Source of the DNA: Oopsacas minuta
Taxonomy: Eukaryota > Porifera > Hexactinellida > Lyssacinosida > Leucopsacidae
Assembly: GCA_024704765.1 (NCBI GenBank)
Contig: JAKMXF010000321.1
Span: forward strand, 1,207,716-1,271,715
Direction of reading: 5' to 3'
DNA: 64,000 nt
Under the pieces are notes generated by a model. That model was not told the origin of the DNA and did no database searches. It saw only the letters and a list, made by a program, of their open reading frames with translations. The position numbers and the translations under genes were made by a program. Positions 1 to 9,966 of the stretch are shown piece after piece; the stretch's first letter is position 1; each line of letters opens with the position of its first letter.

Positions 1-314
1 GCAGCACAGGAGGATTTCATCAAACTTGTAAACGATTCAGGAGCACAAACATTATTTTCAAGAGTTGATTTGCCATCTTTTTGGAGTTCTGTGCTTGGAA
101 GCTATCCAATAGTATCACAGATTGCCCTGAAGTTACTCATGCCATTCCCATCAACTTATTTGTGTGAAGAGGCGTTGCCTAGCATGCTAGTAATCAAAAC
201 TAAGGCTAGAAATAGACTTGATGTCGAACCAGATCTACGCTGCTTAGCTTAGCAATAACACAGCCTAGAATTCAAAAGCTAGTTGATGAAAAACAACATC
301 AAAAATCACATTAA
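1..314 (+). pseudogene. 3' end of a hAT-family transposase (ZBED5/SCAND3-like), frameshifted
   Basis: Reading from base 1, the translation shows the typical C-terminal hAT pattern of this group: a FW..V...YP stretch, then PFPSTYLCEEALPSM (family form T-Y-L-C-E-x-G-F-S), then IKTKARNRLDVEPDLR. The frame stops at 250-252 directly after this. The family ending (TQPRIQKLVDEKQ..KSH, stop at 312-314) continues in another frame, so a small indel near 245-250 has broken the gene. The 5' part lies outside the window. Known role of the family: cut-and-paste transposase with an RNase H-like fold and a C-terminal dimerisation region. This copy looks dead. Confidence 0.85.
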
Positions 315-494
315 ATAATCATGTGTGATAATTATTAGTATTGTAGATGTAGTAAATTTACATTAGAATAATATATACAAGGTAAGTACATACATTTTGA
401 AATTTACGTTTTGGTTATGCCTTCATCGGGTGGGGCGCGAACGCTTTAAAAAGTTGGAAAGTGGGTCGTGGTCAGAAAAGGTTGAAAACCCCTG
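1..494 (+). mobile_element. hAT DNA transposon, 3' portion with terminal inverted repeat
   Basis: Downstream of the transposase remnant, 425-494 read as a hAT end: on the minus strand it starts CAGGGGTTTTCAACCTTTTC and continues with the 'gaccacgaccca' type sequence common to this group. The last element base is therefore about 494, and 495-502 (atatacac) would be the 8-bp target duplication. The left end is outside the window, so the duplication cannot be confirmed. Confidence 0.75.
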
Positions 495-502
495 ATATAC
501 AC

Positions 503-1405
503 TAATGCTATCAAAGGGCTATATTTATACTTCTGGATATCAAAATTGGGTTGAATTATAAATCATTTCACAATCAGTTAATCGCCAGGACATAATGAAA
601 TTAACCGCAAACTAAAATCGGTTAACCAACCCCATCCCTGCAATACTGTTGAATTTTTAGAGAATTGCTCCATTTCACCTACTTTTTTGAAATTTGAGTC
701 ATGTCGCCAACTCATAAAGAGTTATATTTGTTATCAAGTAACAAATTTGCTATTCTGTAGGATAGCAAGCATTAGTCATAAGAATTTTACCCTCACAGCA
801 ACGGGAAACATGTTACGAGGTCCTGAACAACACACAGGGGTATCAAAGCGCTAGTTCATTATCACCTGCCACGCATTTTCAGAAAGAACAGAGCTACTGT
901 CGAAATAGTAACAAGATGCACACAATTTCCATTAATGCAATATAATTAACTAATTCGATAAAATACGTATCTATCCAAACATGCAACAACTAGCTATCAC
1001 TTCCAAAGACCCAATCAAACAACGAGAGGGTAGCCAAGTACCGGACTACGTCAGAAAATCCTAACCTTACAGTGTTGTTATTTATTAGTGATTTTCTGTC
1101 AATCAGAAACATAAATTGAAGATGAGAAACCACACATTCGTTAATTTATAACAAATGCAATTGATGAAAAGAGTAAGCAAATTGACTCTAATTTCGATAG
1201 TAGGCGAAAAGTGAATTTTCGAATTCACCCTAGTCAGCCCCAATTCCCAAAATACCATTATCGCTAAACAACAATACAACACTACTTTCAATAAAAAAAT
1301 ATCAGTAAGTACAATCAAAACTCTATTTTCACATAAATTTCCACTTTCCTGTAATAAATAACAGTAATAGTTATCATCAAACACAAACAAGATAATTGTC
1401 CAGAA
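503..1405. other. Intergenic, no gene recognised
   Basis: AT-rich sequence with short open frames only. A minus-strand frame at 1103-1390 is hydrophobic and has no recognisable domain. It lies directly 3' of the hydrolase gene and is more likely its 3' untranslated region. Confidence 0.5.
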
Positions 1406-2419
1406 TTATACATCTAAGAAATTCTTAATCATTGTGTTGACTTCTTTGGGCATGTCTTGCTGCACAAAATGACTACACTGGAGATATTCAAATTTATAGT
1501 CTTCTAGTACAGTGGTACACTCATCTGCTAATTCTGGGGTCAATACATCATCGAATGCAGACCATAGAACTAGAGTTTTGTTTGTAATCTTAGCTCTGTT
1601 AACAACGTAATTATCCAATTTATTGAATCGATAATAATTAAAAATGGGAGTTAACGCGTTGTCCTGCTTGAATATAGCTAAATGAGCATCCATATCTTCT
1701 TTAGAGAAGTTCTCTTGATGAATCAAACCTTTAGCCCTGCTACGATACAAATTATGAATGAAGGCAAAGTCTTGGCAACGCACCATATACTCAGGAACAT
1801 ATTGGAGACGGAAAAGGGAAACATACCAAAATTTAATTTGAGTTTCCAAAGATAAATTAGAAATATTAATCCTGGAAGCATCAGGGCCATTAACTATGAT
1901 AAGATGTGAGAAAGATTCAGGTCTAGTTCTGACTACGTTCCAGGCTATAGCAGCTCCCAAACTCTGTCCTATAATAATACATCTGTTACTGCTAATAGCA
2001 TTCACTAAGCCAATAATGGTATCTGTCAAATATAGCATTGTATAGAATTTACCAGATGTCGGTTTCTCACTATACCCATAACCAGGAAGATCCAAAGCTA
2101 CAACTCGGTATTTCTTAGAAAATTCTTTAATTTGGTAACGCCATGAGTACCAGAACTCCATAAATCCGTGTAACATAAGCATAACGGGAGCTCCCTCAGG
2201 CCCGCTTATAACATAATGCAGCTGTATTCCATTAATAGTTATATACACATGCTCACCGTATATAGAATCTATTAGACAGGTGGGTGAAGGTGTTACAGGT
2301 TTGTGAGATTTCTTACAGAACCAATCTGATGGATTAGTGATGTAGTTTAGGAAGAGAATGATGAGAACATAGATAACGCGGAAAGTAGAGTAACAACAGA
2401 TGTAGATTCTGTCCAACAT
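1406..2419 (-). CDS. Alpha/beta-hydrolase of the EPHX3/EPHX4 (ABHD7/9) type with a Ser nucleophile
   Basis: One intronless frame of 337 residues. A hydrophobic N-terminal segment (about 13-29) suggests a signal anchor, as in EPHX3/4, with the catalytic domain on the lumenal or cytosolic membrane face. The hydrolase fold begins near residue 57. HGFMEFWYSW (84-93) is the oxyanion loop, where epoxide hydrolases have HGFPE. LDLPGYGYSEKP (110-120) follows. The nucleophile elbow is GQSLGA (151-156), so residue 153 is Ser, whereas EPHX proteins have GHDWGG with Asp. The acid is probably D290 or D291 and the base H317 in CSHFVQQDMP, which closely matches the EPHX4 'SHWLQQDQP'. The fold and relatives are clear. 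Because the nucleophile is Ser, I infer esterase, lipase or thioesterase chemistry rather than epoxide hydrolysis. Its 5' end faces the 3' end of TFIP11; both genes are on the minus strand. Confidence 0.85.
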   Translation of the reverse strand: MLDRIYICCYSTFRVIYVLIILFLNYITNPSDWFCKKSHKPVTPSPTCLIDSIYGEHVYITINGIQLHYVISGPEGAPVMLMLHGFMEFWYSWRYQIKEFSKKYRVVALDLPGYGYSEKPTSGKFYTMLYLTDTIIGLVNAISSNRCIIIGQSLGAAIAWNVVRTRPESFSHLIIVNGPDASRINISNLSLETQIKFWYVSLFRLQYVPEYMVRCQDFAFIHNLYRSRAKGLIHQENFSKEDMDAHLAIFKQDNALTPIFNYYRFNKLDNYVVNRAKITNKTLVLWSAFDDVLTPELADECTTVLEDYKFEYLQCSHFVQQDMPKEVNTMIKNFLDV

Positions 2420-2501
2420 TTAAGCTAAAAATAGACATAAGTAAATCACCTCAATTGTTGAGTCTTATTGTATAAATTCGTCAGAAAAGGCAATTTAAGT
2501 A

Positions 2502-2652
2502 CAGTGGAACCTGCATACATAATCGGACACCTGTATAATCCAGAAGATCTCAATAATCTGAAATAGATCCGAAAATACAAATTCATCTAGTACCTGTATA
2601 ATTAGACACAATTTTCATGTCCAAACGAGTGACGGATATGCAGGTTCCACTG
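2502..2652. mobile_element. pogo/Tigger-like MITE with TA target duplication
   Basis: The element starts CAGTGGAACCTGCAT and ends with its inverse, ATGCAGGTTCCACTG. It is flanked on both sides by TA (2500-2501 and 2653-2654). The inside repeats 'cctgtataat' motifs. A second, slightly longer member of the same family lies at 47691-47865. The element has no coding capacity and depends on a transposase elsewhere. Confidence 0.8.
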
Positions 2653-3085
2653 TAATTGCAAAATGTAACATATATACTTATAAATAACCCAGGAATTTAT
2701 TAACTCAGGAGTATGCAGCAGAATAGGAATCGGGCGTAGCTTTTCAGGTCGCGTACGGGTTCAGACGAGTTCTCTCCGAGATCGGTTTGGGTCCTGATTC
2801 CAACTCTGTTGTGCACATCTATAAAATTTCCTATGAGATATTTGAGTAATTAATAGCTACTAAATCAGTTTAGTTTGATAGCAAGTATGTTGGGACAAAA
2901 CAGTCTATATGATGATTAGTTATTTAACCAAGGATGTTGGATTTAGTTTATTTTATGCTATATACAAATTTCCCCATCCATTAAAGCAAGGAGTGGTTCA
3001 AAATCACCTAAACAACATCGAATCACTAACCCAGGTATTGTACCTCTACTCAAAAAACTAAAACAATAAACAAGCATAGAAACTA

Positions 3086-3122
3086 AATCCACCATCCAGT
3101 GTTAAACACTGGATGGTGGATT
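3086..3122. repeat. Perfect 37-nt palindrome
   Basis: Two 18-base arms (3086-3103 and 3105-3122) pair perfectly around a single A. The arm contains CCACCATCCAGTGTT. It lies between the hydrolase and TFIP11 genes, downstream of the TFIP11 stop. It could be a folded-back mobile remnant or a hairpin in a 3' region. No function can be assigned. Confidence 0.8.
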
Positions 3123-3487
3123 TTGGTTCAAATTAAGATGGATTGAAGTGGTTTCTCGATTGAAACGGAATCATCAGGTAGGATTTGCATCCCTGCACGA
3201 AGCTAGATAAAAATCATAGAATATGATAAAATAATCGATAAAAAGCGATGGAAGTATCGAGAAATTCTCAATTGTCGATATCGATTGCCCAATATTTGAT
3301 GGATTGGATTGGATTAGCATCCCTGTATAGGGGACGATATAATCATAATAAGTACCTCTAAAGCTCTAATGTCCTATTAATGGTGGAATTTATGTATTAA
3401 TTGTAACGATGCTTGACACAACTTACCAACAAAATCATATCATCTTAAAAAATGAAATAATATCAATAGCAAATTAATAAATGAGAA

Positions 3488-5839
3488 TCAATGACATGAA
3501 GTAAGAAGCTCATCAATTGATATTGGTAACCAGGAGGGACCCTTAGCAGTGAATATCACATTCTTCTCAATGTAGATAGTAAATGTCCCGAATTTATATA
3601 GAAAGTTTCCATTAGGGCCTTGTTTGTTTAGAGGGATATACAGAATATCATCTCTCAATGCGTATTTCTGTAAAAGGTCTTTAAAGGTTAACTCAGGTGT
3701 TGGAAGAGGAGGAAGAGGCTGAGGAGAAATATGAAATGAATTATTTCTCTCTTCTTGGGTGAAATTAGATAAACTCTCTCGTAGAGATGGATCAGGAGTC
3801 CATTGTAAGAGAGAATTCATTAAATCAAGTGCTCTTAAGAAATTATGTTGTATTGGTGGACATGCAAGCAGTTCAGCATCTAGCATACTTTTCCAGCCAA
3901 GATACCAGCGAGATACCTCATGAAAATCTGGACTACCCAAGAGCCAAGATTCAAGTACTCCGAGCCATTTGGGGAAAAACTGGTGACAAAACATATCCAC
4001 TATCTGCGAGATAGTAAGCAGGTCTCTCCATCGCATCACATCGTTAAACGGCTCCAATTTCTGGTTACTGGGGTCTATTACTAGTTGTTGTAATGCTATG
4101 GTAAGTTTAGGACAAATTGCAGTAGCGAGAAATGCAGCAAATTCTCCCTGACTGAATACTCCATTCCATGGCTTAATGACATGGTAAGCAGATGGATCAG
4201 AAGGGTGCCAGTGTTGAAGAGCAGCAGACAGCTTCTGTCTAATGTTAGGGAATATTGAGTCCATACTGTGTCGTAAGAAAGGGAGCCATGGATGAATCCA
4301 ATGGTGTAAAGGGAGTGTGTCTTCCATTGGGTTCCAAAATCCAAGTTCATTGTGCAATGCCGGAAGAATGTGAACAGTTTCTAGCTGAGAGCGTACATAT
4401 GGAGTGAAGAACTTCTGCCACACATATAATAGATGTATCAAAGGATGTGGATCACGTAGAGAGTGAGAGGTGAGGCAAGAAACAAACTTAGGAATCCAAA
4501 CCTCCAAAAGTAGATGTTGATAAACAGAGTGACCTTTAGGGAACACAAGTGAAGGTAGAGGTTCTATATCTAATAGCCCTCTCCAGGTCTCAAATAGATT
4601 TAGCACATTAGTATCGTCTGGTACATTCAAGGGATCCCAACTCTCTATAGCTTTATGAATTAGAGGGAATACTATTGGTTTAGCGAGGAGACAAATACGT
4701 AATTGAGTGTATTCTACTGAGAAATCAGCTAGAAGATCTCGGAACCATTGTTCACACATATCAAGCTCTATCAAACCTGACAAATGTCTCTGTTCTATCA
4801 TGTCTAGTGTAAGCAGGAGTTTAGTCATTCTAGTTAGTTTATTATTTGATTCATTTTTCTTAACTTCCAATTCTTTCTGTTCATATTTCAACTGTACTAA
4901 CATATCACTATCATACTCAATCTGTCTGTTAAGTTTCACAATGTTAATCTCAGTATTATCAACTAGCAGATCTATGTTCTGTACTAATTCTGGTAAGAAG
5001 TCAACCTCTCCGTGTCCACCGCTCCTACCACCTCCGGACTTTTGTACGTACTCTTCTAAGCTGTCAAATTCTTGGTACTCAGGACCTGTCATGTTTATCA
5101 CTTTTGTTTTTAATCCAACTCGCTCGGTATTGATGAAAGAATGGAGTTTAGGCTTATTCAAGTGTCTCGGGTTCTTATTAGCAAGCTCCATAACCTCACT
5201 CACACTTTTGAATCTGCTCCCTCTCTCTATCTCTGTTCGTCCTCTATTCTTCTTCCATCTGTCGATCTTCTGTGCTTTCTTATCCTTTACCTCTTCCAGA
5301 AATTCATCAGGAGGTTCTGGCCTTTGACTAGGCCCAGTGTCCTTAGAATCAAGACAAACACGACCCTGAATAGATTGAACTTTTATTGGTTCTATAATCC
5401 CTGTGCCTTGAAGTCCCAATCCCTGTCCCTGCTGATAGCCCATCTTCTCCAGCATCCTACTCCCAAAACCTTTGGTATATTTCTCCCATCCTCCAATATC
5501 CTTAGTCTTACTTCTACTCAGTGGAGAAGAGGAACGATTGTGTCTCTGATTAGTTCTCCTCATGCTATGCATTCTCTGTTTAGAATGGCTACTTTCAGAT
5601 GTTTCTGCATTTACGAATGATACGGGAGTACTGTAATCTTTGGCCCTACTTGATTGTTTCTTATTGCGAGAATAGACTGAATCTTCTTCAGATCCTGAAC
5701 TATTGGCCCATATTCCATATATTTGTTTCTCCCTATGCTGATTCTTACGCTTTTTCACACCAGTCTTTATTGGATCCAATGCTTCTTCCAAATCCTGCTG
5801 GCTAACGCTGAAGTCAATATTGCCATCATCAATATCCAT
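3488..5839 (-). CDS. TFIP11: Tuftelin-interacting protein 11 (G-patch / GCFC splicing factor)
   Basis: An intronless frame of 783 residues; human TFIP11 is of similar length (about 840). Residues 1-105 resemble the TIP_N region, including KQIYGIWANSSGSEEDS. The G-patch is at about 118-160 (GWEKYTKGFGSRMLEKMGY, then G-x-G-L-G). A long helical GCFC region follows (about 270-680, with the 'W..LL..W' repeats of this family). The conserved C-terminal block includes LYKFGTFTIYIEKNVIF. In the known family the G-patch recruits and activates the helicase DHX15/Prp43 to release the excised intron lariat and recycle spliceosomes in the nucleus. All these elements are present, so the gene looks functional. 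The start is the first Met and gives the acidic MDIDDGNIDF N-terminus expected. It is divergent from the NHL gene at 6206. Confidence 0.95.
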   Translation of the reverse strand: MDIDDGNIDFSVSQQDLEEALDPIKTGVKKRKNQHREKQIYGIWANSSGSEEDSVYSRNKKQSSRAKDYSTPVSFVNAETSESSHSKQRMHSMRRTNQRHNRSSSPLSRSKTKDIGGWEKYTKGFGSRMLEKMGYQQGQGLGLQGTGIIEPIKVQSIQGRVCLDSKDTGPSQRPEPPDEFLEEVKDKKAQKIDRWKKNRGRTEIERGSRFKSVSEVMELANKNPRHLNKPKLHSFINTERVGLKTKVINMTGPEYQEFDSLEEYVQKSGGGRSGGHGEVDFLPELVQNIDLLVDNTEINIVKLNRQIEYDSDMLVQLKYEQKELEVKKNESNNKLTRMTKLLLTLDMIEQRHLSGLIELDMCEQWFRDLLADFSVEYTQLRICLLAKPIVFPLIHKAIESWDPLNVPDDTNVLNLFETWRGLLDIEPLPSLVFPKGHSVYQHLLLEVWIPKFVSCLTSHSLRDPHPLIHLLYVWQKFFTPYVRSQLETVHILPALHNELGFWNPMEDTLPLHHWIHPWLPFLRHSMDSIFPNIRQKLSAALQHWHPSDPSAYHVIKPWNGVFSQGEFAAFLATAICPKLTIALQQLVIDPSNQKLEPFNDVMRWRDLLTISQIVDMFCHQFFPKWLGVLESWLLGSPDFHEVSRWYLGWKSMLDAELLACPPIQHNFLRALDLMNSLLQWTPDPSLRESLSNFTQEERNNSFHISPQPLPPLPTPELTFKDLLQKYALRDDILYIPLNKQGPNGNFLYKFGTFTIYIEKNVIFTAKGPSWLPISIDELLTSCH

Positions 5840-6205
5840 TGTGCTAACAAGTAAGGAAATAGGAAATTATAATATTAAACTCTTGCCTCAGTATACAAAT
5901 AGAATATACATAGTTAAGGGGTAAGCATACCCTAGAGACCTGCTATATGTTCCAGTGTCCTAATTAGTTCTATAATATCTGTAAAGATATTTAATGTAAC
6001 TACAATTTGTGTATTCTTGTGTTAGCTATAACTCTTCTAAATATAGTTTAATACTAATTCTATTGAAACTTGATAGAAATCTAAAAGTTAATATGAACTC
6101 AGTTCTTATATAAATTTACTGAAAAGATTATTATGTATCAATTAGAACTGGACTAAGATATTATGGCAACACGAGTACCAGCAGAAGTTGAACTAATTGA
6201 GGGAA
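5840..6205. promoter_or_regulatory. Divergent promoter region between TFIP11 and the NHL gene
   Basis: About 0.35 kb of AT-rich DNA separates two head-to-head genes, so it probably holds both promoters. No TATA box or other motif can be called with confidence. An ATG at 6163 opens a 30-codon frame that overlaps the start of the NHL gene in another frame. Confidence 0.4.
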
Positions 6206-7417
6206 ATGAGTGGGAAAAAAGAACTAGAAATCCTTGTGGAACAGGTCCAACATGAGAAAGATAGAGTACGTGACATCTTCCTACAGCTACACAGCCTGTT
6301 AGCTGTCAGAGAGCAGAGTTTGTTAGTAGAATTAGATGATGATGTTGTACGAGCTAGGTTGGCGGTTAAGGAAAAGACAGGAGTCCTACAGGAATTACAA
6401 AAGGCCAGAGAATTGTTAGATAGAGAGTTAACTAAGAATAAACTCAGAGAAGTACTACAGAAGAACTTGAGTACACTAGATGAGAAAATCAGGGAAGAGA
6501 AAGGAAGAGGTGTTAATGTGAGGTGGGTAGAATTAGAATGGAAGAAGGAACAGCTGGAACAATCGATCATTGAGGTGTGTAAGGTTGTTACTTTCAAGGA
6601 GAAACCATTCAGAACTGAGGACTATTCCAGAAAGTTACGTCCCGTATGGTCCCATGAAGGGACAGGTCCTAATCGGATCGATTGGCCACAGCAAATAGCA
6701 ATCGATCCAATCTCTGAGAATATATACATTGTTGATTATGATGCTTACAACACTAAGATATTCAACAAAGAAGGAAAATATCTCTACAACATACCAACAC
6801 CTGAAAATCCTTCCGGCATTGCTCTAACTAATGAATTTATTTATGTATCAACTGGGAATACAATTGTTAAGATACGAAGATCTAACAACAAAACAGCCAA
6901 ATCAGTGAAGCTAGAGAATTGTGTCTATGTAATGGATATATACACAAACAATATGCTATATGTATGTGAAAAATTCAAACTATCAATACTCCTGCTTGAT
7001 ATGGAACTAAAAGTACATCAACGAATAATTCTCAATACTCCTTACGTTACTGATAAAACAAGCATTCCTTCTATAAAACTATACCAAGATAACATGTATG
7101 TAAAGTTCCATAACTCTCCCTATCATCTACAAATATTCTCTCTAGACAGAGAGCTAGTCAGGTGTATTATTGAGGAAACAGAGATTATGCTTTGCAATTT
7201 CTTCACAATAGATCAATTCGGGAATATTATCACTTCTGATTACTTTGGAAATGAAATAAAAATATTCTCTAATTCAGGAAAGCTAATCCATACAATCTCT
7301 AACAGTAACCTAGCAGATTATGAAATGCTTCGTTGTCCTCTAGGAGTGGCTATTGACAAGAATAACAGAATTATTATTGCTCAACATAGCGAGAAATATA
7401 ACCTCATAGCATTCTAA
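6206..7417 (+). CDS. Coiled-coil / NHL-repeat beta-propeller protein (TRIM-NHL-like without RING or B-box)
   Basis: An intronless frame of 403 residues from the ATG at 6206. Residues 1-130 are charged and heptad-like (EKDRVRDIFLQLHSLLAVRE and on), predicted coiled coil. From about 145 the protein is an NHL-type propeller: DWPQQIAIDPISENIYIVD, then PSGIALTNEFIYVS, then the closing CPLGVAIDKNNRIIIAQ, with spacing typical of six blades. The domain order resembles the C-terminal part of TRIM2/3/71-type proteins, in which the propeller binds RNA or protein. The RING and B-box are absent, so E3 ligase activity is not expected. An ATG at 6163 starts a different frame (MATRVPAEVELIEGNEWEK) that would join the coiled coil if one A were missing from the six-A run at about 6215-6220. 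It may be the true N-terminus, or an upstream ORF. Confidence 0.8.
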   Translation: MSGKKELEILVEQVQHEKDRVRDIFLQLHSLLAVREQSLLVELDDDVVRARLAVKEKTGVLQELQKARELLDRELTKNKLREVLQKNLSTLDEKIREEKGRGVNVRWVELEWKKEQLEQSIIEVCKVVTFKEKPFRTEDYSRKLRPVWSHEGTGPNRIDWPQQIAIDPISENIYIVDYDAYNTKIFNKEGKYLYNIPTPENPSGIALTNEFIYVSTGNTIVKIRRSNNKTAKSVKLENCVYVMDIYTNNMLYVCEKFKLSILLLDMELKVHQRIILNTPYVTDKTSIPSIKLYQDNMYVKFHNSPYHLQIFSLDRELVRCIIEETEIMLCNFFTIDQFGNIITSDYFGNEIKIFSNSGKLIHTISNSNLADYEMLRCPLGVAIDKNNRIIIAQHSEKYNLIAF

Positions 7418-7553
7418 ATTCTTGTATTTCATTTTCCTTGTTAGTTATTAGTCACACAATTTGGTTCCATTAGACTGATGTGAAATCTATAATTTACGAT
7501 ATACACACATAATATACCCAAAAATACAAATATTTAGTAAACAATATGAATAA

Positions 7554-7556
7554 TCG

Positions 7557-7593
<37 letters not shown>
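7554..7593. repeat. (GTT)n microsatellite
   Basis: About twelve uninterrupted GTT units lie in the 230-bp gap between the converging NHL and VAP-like genes. Confidence 0.9.
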
Positions 7594-7595
<2 letters not shown>

Positions 7596-7646
7596 GCTTT
7601 AAATTGAAATATAACAGATAATTCAAGGTGTGATTAATGTAGGAAT

Positions 7647-8304
7647 TTAGGCGCGTAAAAGTATAACAATTAACACGAAATTAATAAAAGCTAAGCCAAT
7701 GACAAAAGTATATATTTTCTTTAATATTCCATGCATATGTTCTACCTCCATCAAGAGATTGCCAACTGAACGAACAATCCCTATAATATCTTGATTTTGT
7801 GGGTGGCTATCAATCTGTTGTGTGTGTGTTTGTTTACTCTCTTCCTGTGTAAACAAATTGTTTACAGAATCAGAAATTCTACATTTTAACCTGTTTTCCA
7901 AAATAAGTTCAGTTGCAACTGTCCTCCAATGATAGTTCAGTTCAGTCTGCCCTGTTTTACTGTCAGGATTCAAACTTGTGGATTGTATCAAGAATTTATC
8001 ATCTTTTATCTACAAAAAGTTGGTAAATTGGATACATGTGAGAGAGCTATATGTATATGTGTGTGAAAATCGGTTTTATTGGATAACTCAAAATCGAAAT
8101 TGTCTAAGAAAACGTGAACAATTTTTGACACACCAGATTGATGGTTTAGAAAGGTAATAATATGGACAAAGACCACACATTTTTGACACTTTTATAGTTT
8201 CAGTTTGCATGTGTAACAAACCTGATTGAAATCTTCAGCTTGACAAATAATATTAACAACAAATCGTCCTCGACTATCAATTACTCCCATTTTACAGTCA
8301 ACTC
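7647..8304 (-). CDS. VAP-like MSP-domain, tail-anchored ER protein (3' exons)
   Basis: Two exons are supported on the minus strand. The last is 8009-7647 (acceptor ...TTTTTGTAG) and the one before it ends at 8222 with donor CAG|GTTTGT; its 5' border is uncertain (about 8304). Joined, they read MGVIDSRGRFVVNIICQ, then AEDFNQ-IKDDKFLIQST, which matches the second half of a major sperm protein domain as in VAPA/VAPB (G-x-I-D...V.V..QP.D.....HKF.VQ). A short polar or heptad linker follows, then a C-terminal membrane segment (FVIGLAFINFVLIVILL), as in tail-anchored VAPs. VAP proteins tether the ER to other membranes by binding FFAT motifs. The first half of the MSP domain, with the FFAT-binding lysines, was not found upstream, so the gene model is incomplete or the gene is truncated. 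Confidence 0.6.
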
Positions 8305-8338
8305 CTGTTATTTCTAAGCTCAGGGGACCTTTTTTGAA

Positions 8339-8419
8339 AATGGCTCTCAAAGGACCAAGGGATCGGATGTACTCAAGGGAACTTAAGGAGTTAAGAGAAC
8401 AGAAAAGGCCAAACGAGCA
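8339..8419 (+). other. Possible first coding exon, plus strand
   Basis: An ATG at 8339 opens 27 codons rich in charge (MALKGPRDRMYSREL...) that stop exactly at a good donor, CAG|GTAAGT (8420). It lies just upstream of the VAP-like exon on the other strand. No following exon could be identified and no homology was recognised, so this may be chance. Confidence 0.2.
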
Positions 8420-9966
8420 GGTAAGTTGAAGGGGGGCTCCAAACCTCCAGATGATGACATACCTAATCTCAGTGTATAGGCTAGCGGGTAGAGGATTTGT
8501 AGAGCTAAAACTCTAAGTAATACTATAATCAAATGATTCTATTTTTAGATTTAATTCTTGTAGATCAATTCTAGTTCCATATTGTATTATAAGTATTTTT
8601 AGTCCCATATTATACTAAGATTAATGGGCTAGGTCCCTTGCCCTATGAACCGATGCTGCCCCCTATGCAGTGGTGTCCTGCTGTGGGAGCGGGTGGGAGC
8701 GCCGCTCCCATACTTTTTTTAATAAATCAAATTGGCAAGTAACAATTACTTCACAAGTTACTGAATTTGTGTACCTGATATCTACAGTAGCATACAATCA
8801 ATAGTTGAAATTAATTGAAATTTGTTCCAAATATAATTAAGTCGAGTTGAGAGAGCAAATGTTTACTTTACAGCGCCGTGAATATATCGTAGAAGTTATT
8901 CCATGCAACTCATCTGAATGCGAAAGGGGGTTCAGTTAAATGAATATCACATTGGATGAGAAACGAAACCGGCTTACAATAGAACACGTTTCTTCTTTGC
9001 TGTTTATCCAGCTTAATGGTTCACCACTGACTATTTGGAGACCATTGGAATATTCTAAATCTTGGCTCTTGCACCATAATTCAGAACAAATATCTATGGA
9101 TTGAAGTCCAAAATTTCTGAGCCCCATAAACAAGAAGAAATTTGACAGTATTATTAGTTAAATAATTTGGGTACTCAACCACTTGTTAGCACTCTATTTT
9201 CAGATTTACTACTAAACCTTTGATAATATTCATACTTATCTATTAATTCAATCACGGTATATTGTTTGAATTTTGTATTAGAAATTAAGATATATTCAAT
9301 TGAATTTGAAATTTGAAATACCGCTCCCTTACTTATAATTAGAGCAGGACATCCCTGCACATACCAAAAAAGTGTCTTAAGGTAGACCTAAATTGCCACT
9401 CCTATAGAGGTTCCCCATTTGTATAGAGACCCAACTTTAAGAGGTTGCACTATACTAGAATCCATATATTTTAACAAACTTTTATCTTTATAATACCCGG
9501 TTTACACTGTATTAGTCTTTTCTACGCAAAATTGGGGCAATTCAACAATTATGCACAATTTAGCGGGACTTTACGTAACAATAAATGTATAGCCAATAAA
9601 TCGGGATTTCCCGCTAATATACGAATGGACCCCCCCCATTCTACCACTAAGCATAAAACCAAGCGGCCATGCAACCAAATATCCGTGCGACTAACTGTCC
9701 ACCATTTTCTCGGTAAAATAATTAATTTATTTACACCTTTGTTATAGACAACCAATGGGATCTTTCCATTTGTATTGTGCATTCTACTAGTGTAATGCTT
9801 CAATAAATCAATTAGAATTTATATAGAATCTGCATATACTATTGAATTACATTAGAGAATAGTTAAATACGTATTATGTAAATTTATATACAATTATAAG
9901 CTAGCACAGTTTGAGATTTCTCTATCGACATAACAAAGAATTTTCTTTTCAGTTCTATCAGAGCAA
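8420..9966. other. Intergenic, no gene recognised
   Basis: Short frames at 8936-9133 (-), 9175-9360 (-) and 9532-9803 (both strands) lack recognisable domains. A 'cagtggtgtcctgctgtggg' type sequence near 8669 resembles a hAT end, but no partner end was found. Confidence 0.4.

Noticed and set aside
1103-1390. 95-codon hydrophobic minus-strand frame
   Set aside because: AT-rich, just downstream of the hydrolase stop, no homology recognised.
4707-5805. Long plus-strand frames across TFIP11
   Set aside because: They are mirror frames of a well-supported gene on the other strand.
8936-9133. Minus-strand frame considered as the missing 5' exon of the VAP-like gene
   Set aside because: The translation does not match the first half of an MSP domain.
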